A stretch of 64,000 nucleotides of DNA from [Clostridium] celerecrescens 18A (GCF_002797975.1 NZ_PGET01000001.1:2790001-2854000), one strand, 5' to 3'. Shown: positions 36,889 through 47,494, numbered from the stretch's first letter. Notes: generated by a model from the letters alone, not told the origin. A program made the numbers and translations.

Positions 36889-37905
36889 TTATACACCTCC
36901 TTCTGTTTTTTTCCGTTTCTTTTCACAACCGCCTTTTCTGCCTGTCAGCCGTTCATATACACGAATGAGAGAAAATTCCCAAGCTCCAAAGATACCGCCC
37001 GGTTTGAATATCATGACCAGTACCAGTACTACAGAGTATGCCAGCATACGGTACTGGGAGAACTGGCGCATCATCTCCGGAAGAGAAGAAAGAAAAGCCG
37101 CACCGATTATGGACCCGGTTATGGAGCCGATCCCTCCGATAATCACCTCTGAGAGAAGCTCTGCAGAGTACATAAAGTTAAAGTTGGTGGGAATCATGGC
37201 TGTCATGTAATGGGCATATACACCTCCGCCGATTCCTGCAAAGAAAGCGGCTACGGAAAAGGTAAGCACTTTATAATAAGTAACATTGATTCCCGAAGCA
37301 GATGCTGCTATGTAATCTTCCCGAATGGCTTTCACCGTTCTGCCAAAGCGGCTGCGTACGTACATGTACATCATGGTGATACAGATTACCATGATCCAGA
37401 AGCTCCAGTAGAAGTTGGATAGCTTTATAATACCACTCATGGTTTTTCCGCCGCCTGTTATCGAAAGATTGCAAAAGAGAACCCGGATAATCTCTGCAAA
37501 AGCAATGGTCACAATGGCAAGATAATCTCCTCTTAAGCGTAAAGCCGGAATTCCAACCATGACTCCGGTCATGCCGGCTGCAATCCCTCCTGCAAGTAGA
37601 GCAACCAGGAATAATGCGATATCAGGCAGCCCTTTTCCGGCAAGTCCATTGGATACAATGGCAGAGGCATATGCTCCCACTGATACAAAACCCGCATGGC
37701 CTAGGGAAAACTCACCCATGCATCCCACCACCAGATTTAAGGAAGCCACCATAATGATCGTATAGCAGGCGGTAGTACTGATTCCCTTGATATACTGAGT
37801 GGACCTGCCAAAAGCATTGTTTTCAAAAAGCAGGACAAACAAGAAAAAAACTGCCAGAACACCCAAGAAATTAAGAAAATAAGAAATTTTAAACCTCTTT
37901 TCCAT
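36889..37905 (-). CDS. livM: branched-chain amino acid ABC transporter permease LivM
   Basis: 338 residues, about eight to nine membrane segments. It contains LVVGCMGEFSLGHAGFVSVGAY and the permease loop GRTVKAIREDYIAASASGIN. It pairs with LivH. The C-terminal tail is very basic (RKGGCEKKRKK). Confidence 0.9.
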   Translation of the reverse strand: MEKRFKISYFLNFLGVLAVFFLFVLLFENNAFGRSTQYIKGISTTACYTIIMVASLNLVVGCMGEFSLGHAGFVSVGAYASAIVSNGLAGKGLPDIALFLVALLAGGIAAGMTGVMVGIPALRLRGDYLAIVTIAFAEIIRVLFCNLSITGGGKTMSGIIKLSNFYWSFWIMVICITMMYMYVRSRFGRTVKAIREDYIAASASGINVTYYKVLTFSVAAFFAGIGGGVYAHYMTAMIPTNFNFMYSAELLSEVIIGGIGSITGSIIGAAFLSSLPEMMRQFSQYRMLAYSVVLVLVMIFKPGGIFGAWEFSLIRVYERLTGRKGGCEKKRKKTEGGV

Positions 37906-37916
37906 GGTCCACCCCC

Positions 37917-38807
37917 TTAAACTTTCTCTCCAGCATTCTTACCAAGAATGCCGGACGGTTTCACCAGAAGAATCACAATTAGAATGGCATAGGTAATTGC
38001 TTCATACCAGCCCGGGGCAAACAGCTTTACATAAATTTCAATGAGGCCAACAAGAATTCCTCCGAGCATGGCTCCTGGAATGACTCCGATTCCACCGAGG
38101 ACAGCAGCAATAAAGGCCTTAAGCCCCATCATGGAACCCATATCATTGGTGACGCGTGGATATTTGGTACAATACATAAGAGCTGCAACTGCTGCCAGCG
38201 CGGAGCCGATGGCAAAGGTCATGGTGATCACCTTATTGACATTGATTCCCGCAAGAATGGAAGCATCCCGGTCCTGGGGCACTGCCCGCATGGCTTTCCC
38301 CATCTTGGTGTTCTTAATAAATATCTGTAGGCCCGCCATCATGACCACCCCGATACCGATGGTCAGGATAACATTCAGAGGAAGGACCACTCCAAACACA
38401 TTTACAGAGGGTAAATCAAATATTTTCTGGACATTATGAGGCTTTGCACCAAAGAGAACCATGGCCAGGTTTTCAAGAAACAGACTCATGGCAAGTGCTG
38501 TAATAAGAGCTGACATGGAGCCGGCCCTGCGGACCGGCTTATAGGCTATCACCTCAACCATGACTCCCACCGCAGCACATATGACCACGGCAAGGAAGAC
38601 GGAAATCCAAGCAGGCATTCCTGCATGGATCATGAAAGGAATGGTATAAAATAAGGTATAGGCCCCAATCATGATAAAATCGCCGTGAGCAAAGTTGATC
38701 ATTCGGATGATTCCATATACCATGGTATAACCAAGTGCAATCAAAGCATAGATAGCGCCCTGATTCAGTCCGTTTATCAGGCTTTGAAAGAATAATGAAA
38801 ATGTCAT
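37917..38807 (-). CDS. livH: branched-chain amino acid ABC transporter permease LivH
   Basis: 296 residues, about eight membrane segments. It starts with NGLNQGAIYALIALGYTMVY and IRMINFAHGDFIMIGAYT, the usual LivH N-terminus, and has the coupling loop GKAMRAVPQDRDASILAGIN. AGGAAGATCCT precedes the ATG. Confidence 0.92.
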   Translation of the reverse strand: MTFSLFFQSLINGLNQGAIYALIALGYTMVYGIIRMINFAHGDFIMIGAYTLFYTIPFMIHAGMPAWISVFLAVVICAAVGVMVEVIAYKPVRRAGSMSALITALAMSLFLENLAMVLFGAKPHNVQKIFDLPSVNVFGVVLPLNVILTIGIGVVMMAGLQIFIKNTKMGKAMRAVPQDRDASILAGINVNKVITMTFAIGSALAAVAALMYCTKYPRVTNDMGSMMGLKAFIAAVLGGIGVIPGAMLGGILVGLIEIYVKLFAPGWYEAITYAILIVILLVKPSGILGKNAGEKV

Positions 38808-38857
38808 AGGATCTTCCTCCCTATCATTTTTCAGACCTTCTTGTTAGATTTATGCCG

Positions 38858-40090
38858 CTATTCTTTTGTTCCTTCCGGTGAAAGAGTCATAAGCCATTTC
38901 ACCTTGCCGCCTTCAAAAGTATTGATCGCTACGGATTTCTCCGGGTCACCGTTTTCATCCATGGTAAAGGTTCCTCCTACTCCTGTAAAAGTCATTCCCG
39001 TCATCCCATTTACCAGGGAAACCGTATCTGATGCACCGCTGTTTTTGGCAGCTTCCACCAGCATGTAAATGGCATCATAGTAAAGAGCCGCACAGGCATT
39101 TAAGCTTTCCGTTCCGTACTTTTCCGTATATTTGGATACAAAATTGACTACAGCCGGAGCGGTATCTTCGGAAGAATAGTGGTTGGTAAAATAGCAGTTC
39201 TCAAATTTATCTTCAAAACCTGCCGTATCGGCTCCATCCCAGCCATCACCACCCATAATGGCTCCGTCAAAGCCTGCATCCCTTGCCGCACCTACCAAAA
39301 GGGGAACCGTATCAAGGAATGCGGGATAAAACAGGAAATCTGCTCCTTTTGCCACTACCTGGGAGGTCTGGGACGAAAAGTCTGTATCCTTTGTAGTGCA
39401 TTCTCCCACATATACCACTTCAATTCCGTTTGCCTCGGCATTCTCTATAAATGCATCTTTTAAGCCGTTGGAATAATCATCATCCTTGGCATAAATAACG
39501 GCGGCTTTGGTCCAGCCTTTTTCCTTCGCAAACTGGGAAGCCATTTTGCCCTGATACGGGTCAATAAAACAATTCCTGAAAATGGTGGGGCCTTTTAAAG
39601 TTACGTCTTTATTAGTAGCCCCTGTAGCAAGAAGGAGCATATTATCTTTGGAAGCCTGTTCGGCAACGGGAAGGGTAACAGAGGAAAAAAAGCTTCCTAC
39701 GATGGCACTGGGGCCTTCTTTCATCAGACTGTTGTAAGCATTAATTGCCTGCTTGGCATCACCGCCGTCATCTACTATTTTTCCGCCATTTACAATTTCA
39801 ACCTTAAAACCGGAATCTCCGTAGTTGATTTCTTCAACTGCCATGGCAATGGCGTTCTGTGCACCTTCCCCATAAACAGCAGACCCTCCTGTGACAGGAC
39901 CATACACGCCGATCTTAATGGTCTTCCCGTCTTCTCCTTCCGGAGCAGACGCTGCTTCCTTGGAAGACGTTGAACTTGCAGCGGCTGTACTGCCTCCTGC
40001 AGCACTCTGCTGTGCAGATGAACCACAGCCGGCAAGGAGCGCCGCCGTCATTGCTGTAATAAGAGTTACCGGTAATAATCTTTTTTTCAT
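38858..40090 (-). CDS. livJ: ABC transporter substrate-binding lipoprotein (LivJ/K type)
   Basis: 410 residues. Lipoprotein signal peptide with lipobox LLAGC (Cys22), a Ser/Ala-rich linker, then a type I periplasmic-binding fold opening IKIGVYGPVTGGSAVYGEG. The nearest family is LivJ/LivK, but these proteins also bind amides, urea or other amino acids; the operon content suggests pyroglutamate, D-amino acids or glutamyl peptides as possible ligands. TTGAGGAGGAAGCG precedes the ATG. First gene of the operon. Confidence 0.88.
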   Translation of the reverse strand: MKKRLLPVTLITAMTAALLAGCGSSAQQSAAGGSTAAASSTSSKEAASAPEGEDGKTIKIGVYGPVTGGSAVYGEGAQNAIAMAVEEINYGDSGFKVEIVNGGKIVDDGGDAKQAINAYNSLMKEGPSAIVGSFFSSVTLPVAEQASKDNMLLLATGATNKDVTLKGPTIFRNCFIDPYQGKMASQFAKEKGWTKAAVIYAKDDDYSNGLKDAFIENAEANGIEVVYVGECTTKDTDFSSQTSQVVAKGADFLFYPAFLDTVPLLVGAARDAGFDGAIMGGDGWDGADTAGFEDKFENCYFTNHYSSEDTAPAVVNFVSKYTEKYGTESLNACAALYYDAIYMLVEAAKNSGASDTVSLVNGMTGMTFTGVGGTFTMDENGDPEKSVAINTFEGGKVKWLMTLSPEGTKE

Positions 40091-40144
40091 AATCGCTTCC
40101 TCCTCAATCTATTATCATAAAAGACGAAAATAAAGACGGAATAA

Positions 40145-40177
40145 GGAGGCTTCCCTAAAAATGCAGGGAAAACCTCC
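40145..40177 (-). promoter_or_regulatory. leader hairpin 3 of the liv operon
   Basis: Minus strand GGAGGTTTTCCCT and AGGGAAGCCTCC pair around GCATTTTT (about 12 bp with a bulge), followed by TTATTC. It is preceded by GAGAACAA. It could act as an attenuator or as a folded element near livJ. Confidence 0.5.
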
Positions 40178-40198
40178 TTGTTCTCCTTAAGAGACTTA

Positions 40199-40248
40199 TT
40201 TGCTTTATGGATTTGTATCACATACATTGCAAAATTTCCATAAGCAAA
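40199..40248 (-). promoter_or_regulatory. leader hairpin 2 of the liv operon
   Basis: TTTGCTTATGGA pairs with TCCATAAAGCAAA (one bulged base) across a 25-base loop, directly behind hairpin 1 and sharing its last bases. Confidence 0.45.
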
Positions 40249-40288
40249 AAGGAGCCGCAACCGTACTGAGTACGCTTGAGACTCCTTT
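40248..40288 (-). promoter_or_regulatory. leader hairpin 1 of the liv operon, terminator-like
   Basis: AAAGGAG pairs with CTCCTTT; inside, CGTAC-TCA-GTACG and CAA/TTG add further pairs. TTTTTGC follows on the minus strand, so it can act as an early terminator. It is preceded by GAGAACAA, as hairpin 3 is. Confidence 0.55.
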
Positions 40289-40314
40289 GTTCTCTCGTCT
40301 AATATGTTGGTAGG

Positions 40315-40343
40315 ATTATAGCATCTGCATTTTTAAAATTCAA
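40315..40343 (-). promoter_or_regulatory. promoter of the liv-pxp operon
   Basis: Minus strand TTGAAT (40338-40343), exactly 17 bases, TATAAT (40315-40320). It gives a leader of about 215 bases before livJ that contains the three hairpins. Confidence 0.85.
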
Positions 40344-40615
40344 GTGATTTTGTCAGCTTTGTGTTTTTGATGGTCTAGACTTAATTTTCTTAATTATTCA
40401 GCCTGTTTCTATGAGCTCATCCATCACTGGATACTGAAAAATCTGGAATTTATCATAAGCTATATCTAATAAAACATTTTATTTTTAATAGTTCCAGCAT
40501 GTCCTTCATATCATCCAGTCATAAATATCTTATTTTATCACAGCCGATACCAATTCAGTCATATAAGTTTATACCATACTCTTAAAAGCTGCATTCAGCA
40601 TATCTTCTTCAGATA
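40344..40615. other. AT-rich intergenic sequence, no gene recognised
   Basis: Between the liv promoter and the small ORF with the 16-bp repeat. Several stops in all frames; no supported feature. Confidence 0.4.
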
Positions 40616-40776
40616 TTAATGACTGTCGATAAACTGATTTAACAGCTTTGTAAATCTTGTAAGTACAGGATCTTGTAAGTACAGGATCTTGTAAGTACAG
40701 GAGCATCTGAAGTAGAAAAGGCTAAGGCATTATCTATCACTTTTTCATGCTTTTCTCTGGTCGTTATCTGAGTCAA
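40616..40776 (-). pseudogene. small ORF interrupted by a 16-bp triplication (possibly Spo0E-like)
   Basis: From TTG 40776 the frame reads TQITTREKHEKVIDNALAF and STSDAPVLTR, then enters the repeat and stops at 40639. If the repeat is reduced to one copy, the frame continues smoothly as FTKLLNQFIDSH and stops at 40616, giving about 42 residues. The size and the pattern VL..F.KLL..FI faintly recall Spo0E-type aspartyl-phosphate phosphatases, but I cannot confirm the family. The unit of 16 is not a multiple of three, so copy number sets the frame. No clear ribosome-binding site precedes the TTG. Confidence 0.4.
40655..40702. repeat. three perfect tandem copies of a 16-bp unit
   Basis: TCTTGTAAGTACAGGA is repeated three times without a mismatch (40655-40670, 40671-40686, 40687-40702). 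It lies inside the small minus-strand ORF and shifts its frame. Confidence 0.95.
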
Positions 40777-41153
40777 TCCTTTTTATCTAATATAGTTTAT
40801 ACTTTAAAACGAACAATATAAACTCCTTCTTACCTCTATTATATTAAGCTACGTTTGAAGTAAATTATCTACAATTATTTATGTTTTGAGTAATTTATTT
40901 CCTAATGATAGCTAATTAAAGTTTTGATTATTTTTGAAAAATGTAGTACTCCTGTTTTTGCCATATAAGATATAATACAATGTCTCAAAGCTAACAAACC
41001 TCAATTAGATCATCAGCCATTAAATGAAGCAATAACACGGAAGTACTGAAATTAACATGTTTGTACAAGTAGACATATTTTATATGTATAAAGAATGAAA
41101 CTTCTTTATGATGTTTTAATTGATAAGCAAATAATTATAGAGGGTGAATTTAT
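40777..41153. other. AT-rich upstream region of the collagen-like gene
   Basis: No gene seen. A very AT-rich stretch with no convincing sigma-A promoter; a sporulation sigma factor could use it, but I cannot point to boxes with confidence. Confidence 0.4.
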
Positions 41154-42980
<1,827 letters not shown>

Positions 42981-43016
42981 AAAATTAAAGAAAGAATATT
43001 CCACAATTGGTGTTGA

Positions 43017-43093
43017 GAGTAACATCGGATTAGCCATTAATTGACTAGCCGACCTCTCACACCACCGTGCGTACCATTGGTATACCATGGAGT
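43017..43093 (-). mobile_element. relic of the 3' end (domains V-VI) of a group II intron
   Basis: Minus strand: GGTATACCAATGGTACGCAC, then GGTGGTGTGAGAGG, then a DVI-like hairpin (TCGGCTAG...CTAATCCGA) ending TGTTACTC. This follows the layout of bacterial group II intron domains V and VI, with the domain V stem closed by a small loop around GGTATACC/GGTAC. The 5' strand of domain V, where the catalytic triad should lie, is degenerate (CTCCATGG). No reverse transcriptase is in the window. The reading is from memory of such sequences. Confidence 0.45.
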
Positions 43094-43212
43094 TTTCATA
43101 GATTTACAGATAATAGTCAGTCATGTGCATAAAGCCTTGGGTGGCTATTATTTTATTCTTAAGCACATAATTAGGCTTTCTTAATTACTGCCTCCACTGC
43201 CCAGGCAAATGA

Positions 43213-43893
43213 TTACATGCAGTCCTTCATGGTCCTCCCTGCACCGCACAGCCCTTCAAAATCCTTGGTAAAGACGCTTACCGCCATTGTTACAGAATCA
43301 TTTTTAATCAACCCCTCTATGACATCCGGAGAAATCGTGGACGCACCAACCCCATACTGGCAAAGCTCAAGGACCTGTTGGGAATTCTTGAAGCTGGCTG
43401 CCAGTACTTCTGTCTTTAACCCATTTTTCTTGAAAATATCGTGGATGTCCTTGGCCGTCCTCACGCCATTTGCTCCAAGGTTATCGATCCGGTTCACATA
43501 CGGTGCCGCATAGTCTGCCCCGGCTTTTCCTGCTAAAAATGCCTGCATTTGCGTGTAAATGGCCGTGGCTGTTACATTGGCACCTTCCTTTTTCAGGGCT
43601 TTCATGGCTTTTAATCCTTCTTTTGTGGCAGGGATCTTCACATAAGTATTCCTTCCAAGCTCCTTTTGGATCCTGTGAGCCTCTTCAACCATTCCCTCCG
43701 CATCTTCTGCAACCACCTGCACATGAAGCTCCGCTTCCGGCCCAATAAATTCACGGATTTCCCTCAGAGTCTCAAAGGGCTGTTTTCCGTTTTTCGCCAG
43801 AATGCTGGGATTGGTCGTAACACCATCTACTGCAAATGTGTCGTATACCTCTTTAATCTTCTCAATGTTTGCATCATCAATAATAAATTTCAT
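43213..43893 (-). CDS. transaldolase/fructose-6-phosphate aldolase-family protein
   Basis: 226 residues, FSA/TalC-like class I aldolase. It starts MKFIIDDANIEKIKEVYDTF and keeps the nucleophile region VDGVTTNPSI and the Schiff-base Lys86 (TYVKIPAT). In E. coli the fsaA gene lies beside the glycyl radical enzyme genes ybiW-ybiY, the same trio as here. It would cleave or form a ketose phosphate derived from the radical enzyme's product. GAGAGGAGCAGAGGC precedes the ATG. Confidence 0.87.
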   Translation of the reverse strand: MKFIIDDANIEKIKEVYDTFAVDGVTTNPSILAKNGKQPFETLREIREFIGPEAELHVQVVAEDAEGMVEEAHRIQKELGRNTYVKIPATKEGLKAMKALKKEGANVTATAIYTQMQAFLAGKAGADYAAPYVNRIDNLGANGVRTAKDIHDIFKKNGLKTEVLAASFKNSQQVLELCQYGVGASTISPDVIEGLIKNDSVTMAVSVFTKDFEGLCGAGRTMKDCM

Positions 43894-43912
43894 GCCTCTG
43901 CTCCTCTCCTTT

Positions 43913-44872
43913 TCATGCTTCTAAAATGATATGGTTTACCCCGTTAGATCTGGCGATTTCTGCAAACCGCTCCATGTCCTGACGGGAGTAGGGTTCTGGG
44001 TTATCTTTAAAGCAATAGGTTTTGTCAACCAAATGGTACTTAGCCTCCCCCAGGGGGTTGTAATTTAGAATTTCATATGACACTTTCTTGGATAACGCTG
44101 ATATAAACCGGCTGATTCCTGCTATGTTATCATCCTTAGTGGTAAGCCCCGGAATCATTGGGGTACGGATGATAACATGGTCTCTATTCTCAGATTCCAG
44201 CAAAAGACGTATGTGTTTTTTGATCCGCTCATTGGTCACACCGGTATACTTTTTATGGGCTTCCGGTTCAAAAATCTTAAAATCCGCATAAATCAGGTCC
44301 AGCCATGGGAGTACAGCTTCCAGTGTTTCTGTTGGTACATGGAGAGCCGTCTCAATCGCCGTGTGGATGTTCCTTTTCTTCATCTCCTTTAAAAAGGAGA
44401 GGACAAACTCCGGCTGGAGTAGCGGTTCTCCCCCTGAGAGGGTAACACCGCCGCCGTATTTATAAAAAGGGGCATCCCTAAGTACCTCTTCCACAGCTTC
44501 TTCCACGGTCAGCCTGGCGCTGTCCCATAGAATCGCCCCGGAAGGGCATTCCTCTATGATCCGGTCCCAGTCCTCTGTTTTTGTAATATCAAGCCTGATT
44601 CCTTTTTCTGTCATGAGAATACCGCTGTTTTCAGAAAGACTGCAACAGATCTGGCAACCAATGCATTTGTTCGGGAAGTACAATGGCCTTACCGTCCTGC
44701 TGATCCCTTCCGGATTATGACACCATACGCAGGACAGTGGACAGCCCTTTAAAAATACGGTTGAGCGGATTCCCCCGCCGTCATGGGTGGAAAAACGGCG
44801 GATATCAAAGACAATTCCTTTTACCGTCCTCTCCTCCAAATTGATTCCCTCCATATGTTTTATGTTTCCCAT
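43913..44872 (-). CDS. glycyl radical enzyme-activating protein (radical SAM)
   Basis: 319 residues. The radical-SAM CxxxCxxC cluster motif is in LKGCPLSCVWCHNPEG, preceded by IVFDIRRFSTHDGGGIR. A ferredoxin-like insert with CIGCQICC and EECPSGAI follows, typical of activases of non-PFL glycyl radical enzymes. It abstracts hydrogen from the Gly of the partner enzyme. The ATG at 44872 overlaps the stop of that enzyme gene (TGATGG-type overlap); an inner ATG seven codons in is possible. Confidence 0.9.
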   Translation of the reverse strand: MGNIKHMEGINLEERTVKGIVFDIRRFSTHDGGGIRSTVFLKGCPLSCVWCHNPEGISRTVRPLYFPNKCIGCQICCSLSENSGILMTEKGIRLDITKTEDWDRIIEECPSGAILWDSARLTVEEAVEEVLRDAPFYKYGGGVTLSGGEPLLQPEFVLSFLKEMKKRNIHTAIETALHVPTETLEAVLPWLDLIYADFKIFEPEAHKKYTGVTNERIKKHIRLLLESENRDHVIIRTPMIPGLTTKDDNIAGISRFISALSKKVSYEILNYNPLGEAKYHLVDKTYCFKDNPEPYSRQDMERFAEIARSNGVNHIILEA

Positions 44873-47226
44873 CAGATATCCGCATAGCTGGTTCTGGCGA
44901 TGATCTCATTCTGAAGCTCATCGGCAAGCTCCGTAAAATAAGCGGTATATCCGGCTACCCGGATGGTAAGGCTTCGATACTGTTCCGGATTTTTCTTTGC
45001 CGCAATCAAATCTTCCTTCCGGACCACATTGAATTGGATATGAGGAATCTCCAGATCCACAAAGGCCCGCAATAACAGGGCAAACTTATTGATCCCCTGC
45101 TCTGTCCGGAAAAATTCCGGCAAAAACTTCATGTTAAGAAGCCCCCCGTTTGTAGTCAGGTTTTTATCCAGTTTTGATACGGACTTCAGCACTGCCGTGG
45201 GTCCCGTGGTATCCCGTCCATATACAGGGGACATTCCGCCATCAGCCAGGGGCTGTCTTGCATATCTTCCATCCGGCGAAGCCCCTACATTCTCTCCCAT
45301 GGGAACATGAGCAGAAACCGTATACATGCCGGTATGGTATTTTCCGCCTCTGTAATTGGTATATCGGGACAGGCGATTTTTGAAATATTCCGCCCACTTG
45401 GCTCCCATCTGGTCTACCCAGTCCACATCATTGCCATATTTGGGCACTTTATTTAAAAGCATGGTACGCAGCACTTCTTTTCCTTCAAAATCATTTTTAA
45501 GCGCTTCCAGCAGCTCTCCGGCCTCTACTTTATGTTTATCAAATACAAGTAGCTTTATGGCAGCCAGACTGTCTGCTAGATTAGCAACCTGAATCATCTG
45601 AATTCCAGAGAAGTTGTAACGTGCTCCTCCTGCAGTTACATCCATTCCCTTTTTCATGCATTCATCAATGACAGAGGACAGAAATGGGGAGGGCAGCAAG
45701 TCTATATGAGCTTTTTCCACCTCTTCACAAGCCTTTACCATTACATCCATGTATTCATCTAAGTATCTTTGAAATACGGCTTCCAGTTCTTCAAAGGTTC
45801 CATAGGTGGTTAAGTCCCCATAGTCGGGGGCTAACTGTTCCCCGGTCAGAAGACATTTCCCTCCCGTCAAAGTCAGTTCCAGAGCCTTGTTAAAGTTAAA
45901 CATGGCGGCATCGCTCCAACCCAGATTGTTTCCCTGGGTAGTTAGCTCCACACAGCCTACAATGGCATAATCCCTGGCATCCTTTGAGGCCACCCCCAGT
46001 TTTTCCATGGACGGAATCACCGCCTTATCATTGAAAAACTGAGGCATACCGCTTCCCATTGAAACCACCCTGACCGCCTGTTTTAAAAGAGCATCTCCCG
46101 TATGCTCATGGAGCCTTACGGAAAGATTCGGCTGGGGAAGCCCTAAGTGTTCCTGGGCCTTTAGCAGAAGAAACGAGAGATCATTGACGAAATCATTTCC
46201 CTCAGCATCCTGACCGCCTATGGCAATATTAAATCCAATGGGAAAGCCTGCAAAAAACTTGGCGCTGTTAGCATTACGCATATATACGATCTCATTGAAT
46301 TTCAGCCATAGGCACTCGATGATCTCCAATGCTCCCTGTTCATTAAGACGCCCTTGCTTTCTGTCCCGGTCAAAATATTCCCAGAGGTATTCATCCATCC
46401 TTCCCGGCGAGAAGGAAGAGGCATTGGATTCCATATGAAGGATCACAAAAAGGAACCATAAGGACTGAACCGCCTCTTGGAAGGTTTCCGGCGGCTGTTC
46501 GGAAACCTTTTTGCAGATGCGTGCTACTTCTTCCATGCTGCAGCGCCCGTCTCTATCCTCTTCCCCTTGTGCCATGTCCAGCAAAAGCTTTTGATATCGC
46601 TGCATGAAATGAATAGATCCGCTCATTACGATCGACACGCTTTCAAAAAATTCTCTTTGCTGCCCTCCTGCGATCCTTAAACGGTCATCCGCATCCTGTT
46701 TGATTCCTGCCGGACCTTTATGCAGCCATTCCTTACAGTTTGGGCATATATGGCCCTGGGCATGGTCTTTCTGGTTGATTTTCACCACCTTTGCAATATG
46801 ATCGATTTCTTTTCCGTAACGTTCCCGCAGCACATCTTCTAAGGACTTCCCCCTCCAGTAAGGCATGATATTCTCACGGAAATATGTAATGTCTTCCTGT
46901 CTGACTTCAAATCTGTCCTGGGGTCTGACCGGCAGGGTCTCAAATTCCCGGTCCACCCAGGTACTTCCGCTTTCCGGAAAGACAACTCCATACCGTACCC
47001 CGGCCGTCCGGTTTCCTACAATCAGCTCTTCCGGCTCGGCGTGGATTTCCATCTGCTTTAATGCAGCCTTTAACGACAATGCCCGCTGGATGATTCTCGG
47101 TTTTTCTTCATTTGCCTTGTAGGTATCCGTGATGATCTTTGCCTGCTCAATCGATGCATATCTTGGCTCAGAAAGCATCTTATTTTTCAGGATACTTATA
47201 CGGTCTGTCATTATCAGATTCTCCAT
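44872..47226 (-). CDS. glycyl radical enzyme (PflD/YbiW-like lyase or dehydratase)
   Basis: 784 residues. The thiyl Cys425 lies in AIVGCVELTTQGN, with Glu427 two residues on (the dehydratase/lyase-type GCVE motif, not the Cys-Cys of pyruvate formate-lyase). The glycyl radical Gly759 is in RVAGYTAYF near the C-terminus. A CPNC pair at 161-164 is noted. The gene trio with activase and FSA-type aldolase resembles E. coli ybiW-ybiY-fsaA; a radical lyase of that type has been linked to opening of 1,5-anhydroglucitol-6-phosphate. Glycerol or other diol dehydratase activity is an alternative. Strong promoter upstream. Confidence 0.88.
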   Translation of the reverse strand: MENLIMTDRISILKNKMLSEPRYASIEQAKIITDTYKANEEKPRIIQRALSLKAALKQMEIHAEPEELIVGNRTAGVRYGVVFPESGSTWVDREFETLPVRPQDRFEVRQEDITYFRENIMPYWRGKSLEDVLRERYGKEIDHIAKVVKINQKDHAQGHICPNCKEWLHKGPAGIKQDADDRLRIAGGQQREFFESVSIVMSGSIHFMQRYQKLLLDMAQGEEDRDGRCSMEEVARICKKVSEQPPETFQEAVQSLWFLFVILHMESNASSFSPGRMDEYLWEYFDRDRKQGRLNEQGALEIIECLWLKFNEIVYMRNANSAKFFAGFPIGFNIAIGGQDAEGNDFVNDLSFLLLKAQEHLGLPQPNLSVRLHEHTGDALLKQAVRVVSMGSGMPQFFNDKAVIPSMEKLGVASKDARDYAIVGCVELTTQGNNLGWSDAAMFNFNKALELTLTGGKCLLTGEQLAPDYGDLTTYGTFEELEAVFQRYLDEYMDVMVKACEEVEKAHIDLLPSPFLSSVIDECMKKGMDVTAGGARYNFSGIQMIQVANLADSLAAIKLLVFDKHKVEAGELLEALKNDFEGKEVLRTMLLNKVPKYGNDVDWVDQMGAKWAEYFKNRLSRYTNYRGGKYHTGMYTVSAHVPMGENVGASPDGRYARQPLADGGMSPVYGRDTTGPTAVLKSVSKLDKNLTTNGGLLNMKFLPEFFRTEQGINKFALLLRAFVDLEIPHIQFNVVRKEDLIAAKKNPEQYRSLTIRVAGYTAYFTELADELQNEIIARTSYADI

Positions 47227-47283
47227 GTACTTTTTCCTTATATTTATTTTTTTTTATTCTTCTTTATTATTTTTTCTGATTTC

Positions 47284-47312
47284 AGTATATTCCCCTATAC
47301 TGTCTTTGTCAA
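47284..47312 (-). promoter_or_regulatory. promoter of the glycyl radical enzyme operon
   Basis: Minus strand TTGACA (47307-47312), 17 bases, TATACT (47284-47289): near-consensus. The leader is about 50 bases. The DeoR protein encoded upstream is the likely repressor. Confidence 0.82.
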
Positions 47313-47431
47313 TGACATCATGATTATCTTTTATTACTTTTTATTTTTTAGAACATACACGAATATGTAAAATTTTAGATCTTCCGAATGCCCTTGCAAA
47401 TGGAGGAACTGATTTTTACCTGGATAACATA

Positions 47432-47477
47432 AAAAACACGCCTTCCCCCCTACGCCAGAACGGAAAAGCATGTTTTT
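47432..47477 (-). terminator. terminator after the deoR-type gene
   Basis: AAAAACATGCTTTTCC pairs with GGGAAGGCGTGTTTTT (16 bp, several G-T pairs), followed by TTATG on the minus strand; T-run within the stem end. It lies 18 bases past the stop codon at 47495. Confidence 0.75.
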
Positions 47478-47494
47478 AATCTGATCTTTTATCT

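Noticed and set aside
40091..40343. T-box leucine riboswitch before livJ
   Set aside because: The conserved T-box sequence and the antiterminator bulge were not found; only generic hairpins are present.
43100..43212. AAAGCCT/AGGCTTT repeat after the aldolase gene as a terminator
   Set aside because: Only 7 bp with a long loop and no T-run; support too weak to list.
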